64,000 nucleotides of DNA from the NCBI GenBank assembly GCA_037349315.1, contig JBAIAC010000027.1:3224001-3288000 (forward strand). The letters run 5' to 3'. The translations under genes were made by a program, and so were the position numbers. The notes under the pieces were generated by a model that ran no database searches, had not been told where the DNA came from, and saw nothing but the letters and a program-made list of their open reading frames with translations. Source of the stretch: Chelydra serpentina. Taxonomy: Eukaryota > Chordata > Testudines > Chelydridae. Positions 51,401 to 54,340 of the stretch are shown here, in pieces (position 1 is the first letter of the stretch; every line of letters begins with the position of its first letter).

Positions 51401-54082
51401 CCCCAGCACATTAGAGTCTCAGTTTTGTTAGTGGACTGCAGTTATCCCATTTCTAACCCTCTGGCTAGAACAACATCCAGCAGGTCTTAACAGAGTTGGA
51501 GGTGAGAGGTCTGAGATGGAGGGGGAAGAGATAACTCCTTTTGTGAATTTGTTAAATTGGTGAGCAGTCCCCATGGGGGGGAGGGATAGCTCGGTGGTTT
51601 GAGCATTGGCCTGCTAAACCCAGGGTTGTGAGTTCAATCCTTGAGGGGGCCATTTGGGGATCTGGGGCAAAAATTGGGGATTGGTCCTGCTTTGAGCAGG
51701 GGGTTGGACTAGATGACCTACTAAGGTCCCTTCCAACCCTGATATTCTATGATTCTATGATAATTAGAACTGCAGAATCTGGGCATCTTGGGTGCAATCC
51801 TATCTGGAATTTGGTCAGTCCGAGCTCCAGTACGTGTTCAGACACACTCGGTTGATTGGGATGCAGTGGGAACTGGCTGATGCAGCTGAGTTCTGAGTTT
51901 GGAAAACCACCATGTTTGTGGAGGAGGCGGAGGACCTCTTTGCTAGACTATAATTGTGCCAGCTTTTCTCTGAAGAACTGAAAGGTCTAAAATAATAATT
52001 TGCTTCGTCTTTTTCCTCCCTCTTTTGTAGTTCTTAAAAGATAGAACTGATCTTCTGGTCATTGGGGAAATCACCTTCAACAAACATCTATATGAGGGCC
52101 TGAAGGAAGAGCACCACAAAGCTGAGGTATCCAAGCACCATGTAGGCAGCTAGGGCCCTTTCTCAGGATGGAAATGAAGCAATTGAGGGGAGGAATGCAA
52201 ATGTTTTTGCTGAACTCTTAAAATGGAGTGATTTAGGAGGGCCTGGACTCATTGGTTGAGTTCAATTGAACCAGGATTCGGACCACAGAGAGAGCAAAAG
52301 GGAATGAAGATAATGTATTGGTGCACACAGAGAAGTTATCTGCCTGGTTGGGAATATGCCCACTATATTCCCAGTCATGCAGAGAACTATCGTAAGTCCA
52401 GAAGGTAATTTCTAGTTGGAAACACAAATATATAAGTCAGCTTCAAAGAAGTTTCAATGATAGTAGATATGAAAGCCGGGTGGGGGAGTACAGCCAATTA
52501 GGGTGAGCAGCTGTTTCATCTTAGATGAGCTTCATTCATGTTCCTCTTAATCATCTATTTGAATCTAAATCTCAACACTTTTATAAATGTCAGGTGGGAA
52601 ATTGGCCACTTGCTACAGTTATATTTAATAGGCACATTTGTCCTCTCACATACATCAATGTAATTCAGGAGAAACCCCAGGGAAATCAGCAGGGTTGCAT
52701 CGGTGTGTGTGAGAAGAGAATTCACGTTTCAGTAGAGGCTGTTAAAGTAATGAGGCAATTCAGTTGAGCAGTGTATAACTGTAGTGCATTGAGAGATGCA
52801 CTAGGTAGCATCCCAGTGATTAGCAGAAATATAGCTCTGCTTTTGCTCTGATGCCTAGTGTGAAGAAAGACAGGGGGCAGATACAGTGGTATTGGAGCAT
52901 CATTTCAGTAGACAAAGAAACCTGTGTCACTCAACTGTATTGTTTCTATTTTTCAATGTTTCTTTTTAGTTAGCAAATACAGGTCACTGATACAGAGTGA
53001 TCTACATCGCTTAGTAAGCAGGGCACAAGCAAATATTATGAGTTTAAGATGGCCAAATGTAAAGTGTCCCTTCTGGCATTATAATCTGTGAACTCACTCC
53101 CCTAGTTAAGACAAAGCAATTATACTGGAGCATTTGTTAAACCACCCTTGATTCTATTCTAGATCACTGTCATCCTGTTGAAAACGCAAGTAATCTATAC
53201 CTTGCCTGTTGTCATAGGAAGCTCTGTTGGTGGATTTTTGCTGTTGGCTTTCATTATTTTCATCCTTTTTAAGGTAAATATATTTGTTGACATGATTATA
53301 AGCACGTCATTCTTGTTGATTAAGATCCCAGCAATCCAGCGACTATACTCCCCTCAGTGAAAGTTCACAGTCAGCTGTGGATGTTCTGATATGTTTTACT
53401 GAGGGAGGGAATGCAGGACCATTGGGGTTCTCCCTTACAGGTTTTTCAGCATGTGAATTAATACATTTTTAAAGTTTCCCTTAGTTATGAAATAACTTGT
53501 TTTAAAAAACAAACAAATCCTGAAGGATCCCAAGGTCTTTCACAAGGCCTTACTGTCCTGGCCAGATTACAACTCAGGCAAATGTATACAGCCTCTTAAA
53601 ATTTCCTCCACAGTTTCAACTGGAGACCGTATTCATTTTCATTTTCCCTTAAACTGTTAAACAGCTGCCACGTTCCACTCCAGAAGTGGCTTCATTTTAG
53701 TAGTGTGTAGGGGTACGTGGAGGTGGGGGGAGAAAATCATGGCAAGGGGTGATTCCATGTCTACGTGCCTATACCTTTTAAAGAGTTTAAGGATGTAAGG
53801 TGCTATAGAACCGTAAGAAATTATAATTGGGCCAAATTCTGATTTCCTTACTCAGCTTTTGGTCAGTTTCTTACTCACCTTTTGCTCAGTCCTTAAACTT
53901 CCACTGACTTATTGCGACTTTAACTGAATAAGGGGAACTCAGAATTTAGCTCATTGCTATAATGTATATTCACAAACACAGAGGGACCCAATAAATGTTT
54001 TAATGCTCTTCTTGATGTCTTTCAGTGTGGCTTTTTCAAAAGAAACTATAAAAATATGATGGAGGAACAACATGATTCCTGA
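9373..54082 (+). CDS. ITGAE: ITGAE, integrin alpha-E chain with two tandem alpha-I domains (whole gene, exons 2-36)
   Basis: Integrin alpha-E (CD103) pairs with beta-7 on mucosal lymphocytes and, in mammals, binds E-cadherin through its alpha-I domain. I assembled 35 coding exons by reading splice sites; phases agree at every junction and give 1375 residues up to the stop, plus an exon 1 (signal peptide) that I could not find. Order by residue: N-terminal propeller blades 1-138; Asn-rich linker 1 at 139-184; alpha-I domain 1 at about 185-378; Asn-rich acidic linker 2 at 379-409; alpha-I domain 2 at 410-603; rest of propeller with three Ca-binding loops (DVNQDGETD, DISRDGYVD, DFTDDGLID) at 604-877; thigh and calf regions 878-1330; one membrane helix about 1335-1357; a short tail with CGFFKR. 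Human alpha-E has 1179 residues and one I domain; the excess is the extra linker plus I domain (225 residues). Identity as ITGAE rather than another I-domain alpha chain rests on similarity through all domains, the linker before the I domain, and HASPIN nested in the intron equivalent to human intron 26. Confidence 0.95.
11081..11190 (+). CDS. ITGAE: ITGAE exon 3: propeller blade 1
   Basis: Follows a pyrimidine-rich acceptor (tattttctttag); phase 2 in, phase 1 out. It encodes VLATSSVEDNPS...LNKCTLILNELHCKEV, aligning with human LLVTSP...HRCSLVQDEILCHPV and keeping both Cys. The preceding intron (9488-11080) holds nothing I recognise apart from simple GC-rich patches. Confidence 0.9.
11722..11792 (+). 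CDS. ITGAE: ITGAE exon 4: propeller
   Basis: 71 nt, phase 1 in, phase 0 out, donor GTAAGTG. It encodes SIQDGAIAIARSAEWIL, the counterpart of human RHRGVTVVRSHHGVLI. A (GATT)n run lies just upstream at 11690-11706. Confidence 0.88.
12354..12471 (+). CDS. ITGAE: ITGAE exon 5: propeller, before linker 1
   Basis: Begins ACLQKKQRRALSITEELNGIC, aligned with human ICIQVLVRRPHSLSSELTGTC. The donor is a|GTACGG at 12472, weaker than most here but the only one giving the phase 1 that exon 6 needs. Confidence 0.85.
12812..12952. repeat. Palindromic MITE-like repeat in intron 5
   Basis: An imperfect inverted repeat running from 'acagatttttttaaagcatttaggtg' to 'tctaaatacctttaaaaatct'. This type is dispersed in reptile genomes. 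Confidence 0.5.
13079..13216 (+). CDS. ITGAE: ITGAE exon 6: Asn-rich linker 1 (X-domain counterpart)
   Basis: 138 nt, phase 1 in and out. It encodes an Asn-rich, probably disordered linker: ETTFNNRDQ, a run of Asn from an (AAC)n tract, then KINVTDNV and SNNSRNSHVCK. Sequons NVT and NNS could be glycosylated. It occupies the place of the human X domain, which is Glu-rich instead and carries a cleavage site; I see no dibasic site here. It resembles exon 11, which precedes the second I domain. Confidence 0.85.
13819..13943 (+). CDS. ITGAE: ITGAE exon 7: alpha-I domain 1, part 1 (MIDAS DGSGS)
   Basis: 125 nt, phase 1 in, phase 0 out. It encodes ESGTEIAIVLDGSGSIEPED, with the DxSxS metal-site motif, and ends KCPE. 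The acceptor is a tandem TAGCAG; the start given uses the first AG, and the second would start at 13822 and drop one codon in frame. The first ~100 nt are about 92% identical to exon 12. Confidence 0.95.
14060..14215 (+). repeat. MIR-like (CORE-SINE) copy in intron 7
   Basis: Shows 'gggagtcaggagatctggattcc', 'catctctgcctcagtgtcc' and 'tgtaaaatgggg', the MIR core and tail in order. Confidence 0.6.
14957..15376. mobile_element. GC-rich hAT-like nonautonomous element with 8-bp target duplication
   Basis: The element begins cagggcc and ends agcctg and is flanked by a perfect 8-bp duplication gctccatg (14949-14956 and 15377-15384). The centre is GC-rich with two CCTAGGCG motifs. Long reading frames across it on both strands are by-products of composition. 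Confidence 0.7.
15515..15666 (+). CDS. ITGAE: ITGAE exon 8: alpha-I domain 1, part 2
   Basis: 152 nt, phase 0 in, phase 2 out, donor GTGAGT. It encodes VTFAVVQYGAEIRTEFDL...ITQLGSVTKTASALQHV. The first residue is Val where copy 2 and the human protein have Cys. The Thr-rich TKTAS segment supplies the third MIDAS element. Confidence 0.95.
16030..16225 (+). repeat. MIR-like (CORE-SINE) copy in intron 8
   Basis: Contains 'agtggatagagtacaggac', 'gggttctattcctggctctgcca' and 'gtgacctcgggcaagg' in MIR order, ending 'gctaggcgttac'. Confidence 0.6.
16433..16586 (+). CDS. ITGAE: ITGAE exon 9: alpha-I domain 1, part 3
   Basis: 154 nt, phase 2 in, phase 0 out. It encodes DEIFNESRGS...ILVMTDGEIFLDP...NSPKMATIERYALG. 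The Asp of MTDGE is the expected last MIDAS ligand. Confidence 0.95.
17498..17648 (+). CDS. ITGAE: ITGAE exon 10: alpha-I domain 1, C-terminal part
   Basis: 151 nt, phase 0 in, phase 1 out. It encodes VGDVFSKQRALKELQLIASD...LDGFLSVLERNILGTS. Where copy 2 ends IIAIEGT, this copy ends ILGTSAA, so the Glu expected to act as internal ligand is absent at that place. The preceding intron (16587-17497) shows nothing recognisable. Confidence 0.94.
18362..18845. repeat. MITE with inverted ends 'ctacactgcaattg', split by a LINE insertion
   Basis: The left end 'ctacactgcagttggga' and the right end 'cttcccaattgcagtgtag' are near-perfect inverted repeats. The interior is interrupted by a LINE fragment at 18463-18682, so the MITE is the older element. 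Confidence 0.65.
18463..18682 (+). mobile_element. 5'-truncated LINE 3' end with 10-bp target duplication
   Basis: Flanked by gtacagtccc at 18453-18462 and 18683-18692. It runs from 'tttgaggagcagtgggcgctg' through a G-run to 'ggaacccaatag'. The same 3' end recurs at 42132-42697 and near 63438-63484. Its longer copy carries a LINE ORF2 C-terminal reading frame, probably of the L1/Tx1 group. Confidence 0.75.
19021..19113 (+). CDS. ITGAE: ITGAE exon 11: Asn-rich acidic linker 2
   Basis: 93 nt, phase 1 in and out. It encodes AHLPEAGSGYENH, an Asn run from (AAC)n, INSDV and then EEDDDDS. The layout (Asn run, then Ile-Asn) parallels exon 6, and the acidic end recalls the Glu-rich human X domain. 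It joins I domain 1 to I domain 2. No dibasic cleavage site is visible. Confidence 0.9.
19364..19488 (+). CDS. ITGAE: ITGAE exon 12: alpha-I domain 2, part 1 (MIDAS DGSGS)
   Basis: 125 nt, the same length and phases as exon 7. It encodes DSGTEIAIVLDGSGSIEPED and ends YEKCFE, as in human. The acceptor is CAGCAG; using the second AG would start the exon at 19367. Confidence 0.95.
20118..20205. repeat. Old interspersed repeat fragment in intron 12
   Basis: Contains 'ggcctcatggtgctcggtgctgtacaaaca', a motif I recognise as a dispersed reptile/bird repeat; family not assigned. Confidence 0.4.
20575..20860 (-). repeat. CR1-type LINE fragment in intron 12
   Basis: Matches the familiar sauropsid CR1 3' region: 'gaccatctggtctgatctcc', 'aattcctgtttgaactagag', 'ttttagaaaaacatcca' and 'ttatctccagtctgaattggtc'. 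Orientation is assigned from that pattern. Confidence 0.6.
20921..21072 (+). CDS. ITGAE: ITGAE exon 13: alpha-I domain 2, part 2
   Basis: 152 nt, the same length and phases as exon 8. It encodes CDFALVQYGTDIRTEFNL...ITQLYNVTKTASAIQHV. Together with KCFE of exon 12 it restores the Cys pair (KCFEC) of human alpha-E that copy 1 lacks. Confidence 0.95.
22255..22408 (+). CDS. ITGAE: ITGAE exon 14: alpha-I domain 2, part 3
   Basis: 154 nt, the same length and phases as exon 9. It encodes DSIFNESQGS...MVVLTDGEIFLDPMNLTTVINSPKM. This is closer to human (VMVVLTDG, NLTTVINSPKM) than copy 1. The preceding intron (21073-22254) shows nothing I recognise. Confidence 0.95.
22600..22925 (+). mobile_element. 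Degenerate LINE fragment, L2/CR1-like, in intron 14
   Basis: The broken translation shows a YLTFKAYATS-like segment and then SSISTFKSLLQ, resembling the 'K..LLTYKAL ... SLSTFKSALKTHLF' end of L2/CR1-type ORF2. It is weaker than the copy at 6640-7080. Confidence 0.45.
24091..24241 (+). CDS. ITGAE: ITGAE exon 15: alpha-I domain 2, C-terminal part
   Basis: 151 nt, the same length and phases as exon 10. It encodes VGEAFNKSTALNELKLIASD...VTNYSALDGLLSTLQQKIIAIE. The Glu before GT aligns with human ISMEGT, the position expected to bind the beta-I MIDAS. The preceding intron (22409-24090) holds the LINE fragment and otherwise nothing recognised. Confidence 0.95.
24324..24391 (+). CDS. ITGAE: ITGAE exon 16: return to propeller; GC donor
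   Basis: 68 nt, phase 1 in, phase 0 out. It encodes TAGDITEYELAQTGFSAQILDK, matching human GDALHYQLAQIGFSAQILDE. The donor is AAG|GCAAGT at 24392: a GC-AG intron with the strong context usual for that class. The nearest GT would put exon 17 out of frame. Confidence 0.92.
24690..24900 (+). repeat. MIR-like (CORE-SINE) copy in intron 16
   Basis: Contains 'ggagtcaggggatctagattctg', 'gtgtgcctcagatttcccc' and 'ctggaatggggat', ending 'gctaaagcgcttcggga', in MIR order. Confidence 0.55.
24959..25091 (+). CDS. ITGAE: ITGAE exon 17: propeller
   Basis: 133 nt, phase 0 in, phase 1 out. It encodes HILVGAVGAYDWSGGVLLYD...ARYGYL, matching human VLLGAVGAFDWSGGALLYD. The acceptor is GCAGCAG, so a second in-frame start at 24962 (loss of one Gln) is possible. 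Confidence 0.94.
26247..26377 (+). CDS. ITGAE: ITGAE exon 18: propeller
   Basis: 131 nt, phase 1 in, phase 0 out. It encodes YSVAVANARHGALYVAGAPR, then HSMTGKVLVFKEDHLEQIL. 'YVAGAPR' is a propeller FG-GAP signature. The preceding intron (25092-26246) has no recognised feature. Confidence 0.94.
26549..26632. repeat. Palindromic MITE-like repeat in intron 18
   Basis: 'gatcctcagctggtgtaaa' at the left and 'ttacactagctgaggatttg' at the right are inverted copies separated by about 40 nt. Confidence 0.6.
27171..27305 (+). CDS. ITGAE: ITGAE exon 19: propeller, first Ca-binding loop
   Basis: 135 nt, phase 0 both ends. It encodes VGSYFGSELCSVDVNQDGETD, then YLLVGAPLYHIHGEEGRVYV. DVNQDGETD is an EF-hand-like Ca loop, and HGEEGRVYVYRL matches human. 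Confidence 0.96.
28192..28305. repeat. MITE-like repeat in intron 19
   Basis: Starts 'ccttgtctacactaggaag' and ends near 'aatgtagacccagac', an imperfect inverted repeat of a dispersed reptile family. Confidence 0.45.
28836..29057 (+). CDS. ITGAE: ITGAE exon 20: propeller, second Ca-binding loop
   Basis: 222 nt, phase 0 both ends. It encodes DGNFTSAGHLSVQTPSPFAR, then FGFTVATIGDISRDGYVDIA, VGAPLED and FGSIYIYNGDKNGI. DISRDGYVD is the Ca loop. The preceding intron is 27306-28835. Confidence 0.96.
29130..29290 (+). repeat. MIR-like (CORE-SINE) copy in intron 20
   Basis: Contains 'atgggcaagtcacctggcc', 'gtgcctcagtttacccatct' and 'tcacacaggtgttttg', the MIR core and tail. Confidence 0.65.
29690..29790 (+). 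repeat. CR1 LINE 3' end in intron 20
   Basis: Contains 'ggagttagactagatttcc' and 'ggtcccttctaaccctatgaatctatgattct', the conserved CR1 3' terminus with its ATTCT-type tail. Confidence 0.7.
29866..29968 (+). repeat. Turtle repeat fragment with hammerhead-like core (probable Penelope-type)
   Basis: Contains 'cccacgaaagcttatgc', 'aaataaatctgttagtcttt' and 'aagatgccaccggactcct'. This family recurs at 56985-57085, 60890-60985 (minus), 61840-61975 and 63010-63050. The Penelope assignment is from memory. Confidence 0.5.
30240..30370 (+). CDS. ITGAE: ITGAE exon 21: propeller, third Ca-binding loop
   Basis: 131 nt, phase 0 in, phase 2 out. It encodes RIRAADIAPGLQYFGQSIDG, then GFDFTDDGLIDITVGSFGNV, matching human RIRASTVAPGLQYFGMSMAGG. 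Confidence 0.96.
31221..31354 (+). CDS. ITGAE: ITGAE exon 22: start of thigh domain
   Basis: 134 nt, phase 2 in, phase 1 out. It encodes SRPVVRFNVTMRFTP, then NNSIVIAELCFHMSS, as in human SRPVVRLKVSMAFTP...LCFEISS. The preceding intron (30371-31220) shows nothing recognised. Confidence 0.95.
32121..32272 (+). CDS. ITGAE: ITGAE exon 23: thigh domain
   Basis: 152 nt, phase 1 in, phase 0 out. It encodes YTVDLDVRMKKKKRAHFED, then EPACAELLLNIL. Similarity to human is low but its length, phase and position fit. The preceding intron is 31355-32120. Confidence 0.9.
32655..32815 (+). repeat. MIR-like (CORE-SINE) copy in intron 23
   Basis: Contains 'atgcctcagtttctctatttgtaaa' and 'gaaaagtgctatacaagtgctaagtatt', the MIR core and tail. 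Confidence 0.65.
33314..33442 (+). CDS. ITGAE: ITGAE exon 24: thigh domain
   Basis: 129 nt, phase 0 both ends. It encodes CDYDCFSSITLNVSYQLNNS, then HPAPTLDRYQEPEAYFQ, matching human CFSNASVKVSYQL...HPQPILDRYTEPFAIFQ. Confidence 0.95.
33700..34425 (+). mobile_element. DIRS-type retrotransposon remnant, internally deleted, in intron 24
   Basis: Begins with the terminal sequence 'gttcttcttcgagtgcttgc' that I associate with turtle DIRS elements, inside an older MIR-like stretch (33640-33700). After a gap the translation gives YLDDWLLRGRTREQVESQV and QRLEFIGAGLDS (reverse transcriptase), then after another junction FPQVDLFATHSNRKCPVFCS (RNase H region). It is non-functional. Confidence 0.65.
35388..35458 (+). 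CDS. ITGAE: ITGAE exon 25: calf region
   Basis: 71 nt, phase 0 in, phase 2 out, donor GTGAGT. It encodes LPYKKDCNNKAICAANLTL, matching human LPYEKACKNKLFCVAELQL. Confidence 0.95.
36175..36310 (+). CDS. ITGAE: ITGAE exon 26: calf region
   Basis: 136 nt, phase 2 in, phase 0 out. It encodes LVVGYTKELTMNISLVNSGD, then DSYMTTMVLKYPRNLQFKKM, close to human. The preceding intron (35459-36174) shows nothing recognised. Confidence 0.96.
36605..36790 (+). repeat. MIR-like (CORE-SINE) copy in intron 26
   Basis: Contains 'agcattgtggcctaatggac', 'caggactgggagccaggaa' and 'gccactgacttgctgggac', a MIR 5' part and core. Confidence 0.55.
36820..38066 (+). mobile_element. Older DIRS-type remnant with gag-like ORF1, in intron 26
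   Basis: The 5' part is a decayed version of the terminal sequence seen at 33700. The downstream 37703-38065 reading frame ends EVYRQYQEFLQRVATELQIQ, then QHSFLDILQFSGPSQVALPV, a pattern I associate with the ORF1 product of turtle DIRS elements. Frames are broken elsewhere. Confidence 0.55.
38999..39100 (+). CDS. ITGAE: ITGAE exon 27: calf region
   Basis: 102 nt, phase 0 both ends, donor GTAAGT. It encodes PSSTEIHCGQP...SSMDCKIGHPIFKK, matching human IQCDDPQP...LIMNCRIGHPVLKR with both Cys. Confidence 0.94.
39235..40321. mobile_element. Probable solo LTR (1087 bp) with 5-bp target duplication CTAGC, in intron 27
   Basis: Begins TGACTGTGA and ends GACTGTCACA; flanked by CTAGC at 39230-39234 and 40322-40326. 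TG...CA termini and a 5-bp duplication fit an LTR. The 3' end resembles that of the LTR at 5286-6149. Confidence 0.6.
40518..40597 (+). CDS. ITGAE: ITGAE exon 28: calf region
   Basis: 80 nt, phase 0 in, phase 2 out. It encodes FSVIWQLDEALFPNKTANIT, then INVT, matching human VSVVWQLEENAFPNRTADIT. Confidence 0.95.
41454..42121. mobile_element. Probable solo LTR (668 bp) with 5-bp target duplication ATGAG, in intron 28
   Basis: Begins TGCAATGG and ends CGCTACA, flanked by ATGAG at 41449-41453 and 42122-42126. It is GC-rich with no internal coding region. A LINE fragment later inserted across its right junction. Confidence 0.6.
42132..42697 (+). mobile_element. 5'-truncated LINE (probably L1/Tx1-like) with 13-bp target duplication
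   Basis: Flanked by acaatgagtttct at 42119-42131 and 42698-42710. It encodes the C-terminal end of a LINE ORF2: RETLAHVYLECARLQPLFRL, then KPRDLLVNLLLALAKLAIYK. The 3' part contains a run of 19 G and ends 'ggaacccagtagg', as in the copy at 18463. The clade is inferred from the terminal motif order. Confidence 0.75.
43046..43123 (+). CDS. ITGAE: ITGAE exon 29: calf region
   Basis: 78 nt, phase 2 in and out, donor GTAAGT. It encodes VNENSTALIEEHVLDVRYAF, then TAVLT. The preceding intron 28 (40598-43045) carries the LTR and LINE. Confidence 0.92.
43688..43754 (+). CDS. ITGAE: ITGAE exon 30: calf region
   Basis: 67 nt, phase 2 in, phase 0 out. It encodes PTPVVYVNVSQGHSENKEFQ, matching human PSIMYVNTGQGLSHHKEFL. 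Confidence 0.94.
43843..43950 (+). CDS. ITGAE: ITGAE exon 31: calf region, last exon before nested HASPIN
   Basis: 108 nt, phase 0 both ends. It encodes INGENHFRAQIDLQIWVPIS, then GQRITSVKNVTGTQ. It corresponds to human exon 26 after subtracting the five duplicated exons. The next intron is 6021 bp and contains HASPIN. Confidence 0.94.
44038..44655. repeat. Composite repeat with inverted ends and a 49-bp tandem core
   Basis: The ends 'agattgtcatggaggtca' and 'tatccatgacaaaatca' are inverted copies. Inside are three tandem units starting at 44363, 44412 and 44461 (period 49), each with 'ggtccctgcagctcccag' and a (TG)n tail. Reading frames over it are artefacts of the tandem structure. Confidence 0.6.
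45250..48210 (-). CDS. HASPIN: HASPIN (GSG2), histone H3 Thr3 kinase, intronless and nested antisense in ITGAE
   Basis: Haspin is an atypical nuclear kinase that phosphorylates histone H3 Thr3 in mitosis and so recruits the chromosomal passenger complex to centromeres. The gene is one uninterrupted 986-residue frame; human haspin has 798. Residues 1-650 are low complexity, basic and Ser/Pro-rich, with RLLRTYARR near the start matching the human N-terminal RLFRTY. The kinase domain lies at about 665-986: Gly loop GEGVFGEVF near 680, VALKII near 697 (catalytic Lys), HRDLHWGN near 835, and DYT in place of DFG near 874, which is the haspin hallmark. The first ATG is in a CpG-rich 5' end. The single-exon form, the antisense position and the intron (31 here, equal to human 26) all match mammals, so this arrangement is ancient. 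Stop at 45250-45252. No clear polyadenylation signal was found downstream. Confidence 0.97.
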   Translation of the reverse strand: MERAARPPPRLLRTYARRGASLRRLRSPAPWLSPPQDRKRLFGSSSASVGSTSTASSSGSEDPDFQPCRRRPPPPPARSPARLRRRRGGGEEPAGRVAKENRAPAGPGPPSDGCAVPATPLRRHVTHRRRRGALPSLGRRTGLRTRPPLLCSTPQPPPPPGAESGPLPEEEESILGGCQENRTPGSAPGSPPDPGRPASARASHRRHGPSRNILSELCSMAPGSSTAEPAAGLEGSMELFSPPLSGASGRSSRGQQHPTAGSGSPLRGDWRGRGPPSCTASPQGPQSRTPCMISGSQYVLLPCGAWRQPEAAQGDLIQLVPSSFPGIHRQSDPTQGQPGSPHHKTVSRDHVQSLTSQKAERAQRTTPGPCQLETSLGLQKSVNQSGAALPISGKPHSLVPGNTSPDEPHDGLRGGSQKRSLNLSTDKSGHQLQPLVVLNSQVVPSWLATRKINNKKLDAWPSWRENDCQQPVSPSALSVISEKKCRSSKVIPKDGGVSTSRKACISGLSSSRWGKQARRRPVRRKNTKIPRQQADGSFFQEQMRQRGMEKNALEMSSSFLCDLSFLNDSQWWARARASLSLHKKKKVSVGESACSSILCTPSSKSQLARYHKSPFIQSVGYCNWPTSSVLLLTPMKSHSLLEVMLTDAEKVYGECQQEGPISFEECIPPDKMKNCLKIGEGVFGEVFQTNSERGAVALKIIPVEGTERVNGEAQKSFSEILPEIIISKELSLLSQEVENRTVGFIDLYSVHCVQGAYPKHLLKAWDKYHELNGSENNRPDLFGEQQLFTVLEFEFGGNNLENMRNQLNSVATAKSLLHQVTASLAVAEEGLHFEHRDLHWGNILVKKTNLKELGYTLNGAVYTIPTKGIHVNIIDYTLSRMEKDGLTVFCDISADKELFQGRGDYQFDIYRQMKEENSNNWADYHPHSNVLWLHYLADKLLKEVNYKRKLSSSALKGIQKQLRKFHREVLNFSSASDVLLNSSLFH
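47350..48480 (-). promoter_or_regulatory. CpG-rich 5' end and promoter region of HASPIN
   Basis: This stretch is very rich in CG dinucleotides, unlike the rest of the window. It covers the 5' coding part of HASPIN and about 270 bp upstream of its ATG. No TATA box is obvious. A CpG-island promoter fits a cell-cycle gene; transcription starts cannot be placed by eye. Confidence 0.6.
48498..48628. repeat. Short MITE-like element upstream of HASPIN
   Basis: The ends 'ctagggtgaccagat' and 'gtctggtcaccctac' form inverted repeats around about 100 nt, with an A-rich centre. These ends match a MITE family common in turtles and crocodilians. Confidence 0.65.
48690..49190. repeat. 46-bp C-rich minisatellite, about 11 units
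   Basis: The anchor 'gtactcatcg' (with small variants) recurs at 48704, 48750, 48796, 48842, 48888, 48934, 48980, 49024, 49061, 49107 and 49153. Spacing is 46 bp except for units of 44 and 37. Since 46 is not a multiple of 3, all three forward frames stay open, giving long Pro-rich frames with no gene behind them. Confidence 0.92.
49972..50046 (+). CDS. ITGAE: ITGAE exon 32: calf region, Cys pair
   Basis: 75 nt, phase 0 both ends, donor GTGAGT. It encodes NTTVCNIEENLECPLSF, the counterpart of human ASTVCTWSQERACAYSS. Confidence 0.93.
50490..50680 (+). repeat. CR1 LINE 3' end in intron 32
   Basis: Shows 'aaattgcctagggaggttgtgg', 'ttaagagcaggttaaacaa', 'gactggactagaagacctct' and 'cctatgattctgtg', the CR1 3' terminal order. 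Confidence 0.8.
50948..51049 (+). CDS. ITGAE: ITGAE exon 33: membrane-proximal calf
   Basis: 102 nt, phase 0 both ends. It encodes ASEEVTYQCVQCAITSDREN, then VTVMAEL, matching human VSCVIASDKENVTVAAEI. Confidence 0.95.
51575..51768 (+). repeat. Turtle tRNA-derived SINE (Cry I type) in intron 33
   Basis: Has a tRNA-like head with box A 'tagctcggtggtttgagc' and box B 'ggttgtgagttcaatcc', a middle 'ggggatctggggcaaaaat', and a CR1-like tail 'ggtcccttccaaccctgat' plus ATTCTATG repeats. This combination is diagnostic of cryptodiran turtles and is the strongest evidence for the organism. Confidence 0.88.
52031..52126 (+). CDS. ITGAE: ITGAE exon 34: membrane-proximal calf
   Basis: 96 nt, phase 0 both ends. 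It encodes LKDRTDLLVIGEITFNKHLY, then EGLKEEHHKAE, matching human LKDVTELQILGEISFNKSLY. Confidence 0.96.
53163..53273 (+). CDS. ITGAE: ITGAE exon 35: transmembrane segment
   Basis: 111 nt, phase 0 both ends. It encodes ITVILLKTQ, then YTLPVVIGSSVGGFLLLAFI and IFILFK, a single hydrophobic helix in the place of the human one (IIKGSVGGLLVLIVILVILFK). The preceding intron (52127-53162) shows nothing recognised. Confidence 0.97.
54026..54082 (+). CDS. ITGAE: ITGAE exon 36: cytoplasmic tail and stop
   Basis: 57 nt including TGA at 54080-54082. It encodes CGFFKRNYKNMMEEQHDS. GFFKR is the integrin alpha membrane-proximal motif that clasps the beta tail. The tail is shorter than in human alpha-E (18 residues from this Cys against about 32). 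Confidence 0.97.
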   Translation, partial: CGFFKRNYKNMMEEQHDS

Positions 54083-54334
54083 GGATCAGGCTGACTAGAG
54101 CAGGAATCTGTACAGGAATTGCACACTCTTCCTGAGAGCTCCAATATCAAAGACCAGCCAGCAGCAAAGCAATTCAGTCTGTGAGCTGGGATGGATCTTG
54201 AGGGTCCTGAATTTTGAGACTGCCATGGTTTACTCCTGGTTTAATTTAGGGATTTTGCACTCTTGTTTGCACACCTGCTTGTGCAGCTAGCTTGGATTTG
54301 CTGACTACTTGTCAAAATTGGACTTTCCTAGATT

Positions 54335-54340
54335 AATAAA
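54335..54340 (+). terminator. Polyadenylation signal AATAAA for ITGAE
   Basis: A canonical AATAAA lies 253 nt after the stop, giving a short 3' UTR. A second AATAAA at 55752-55757 could serve a longer form. Confidence 0.6.
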
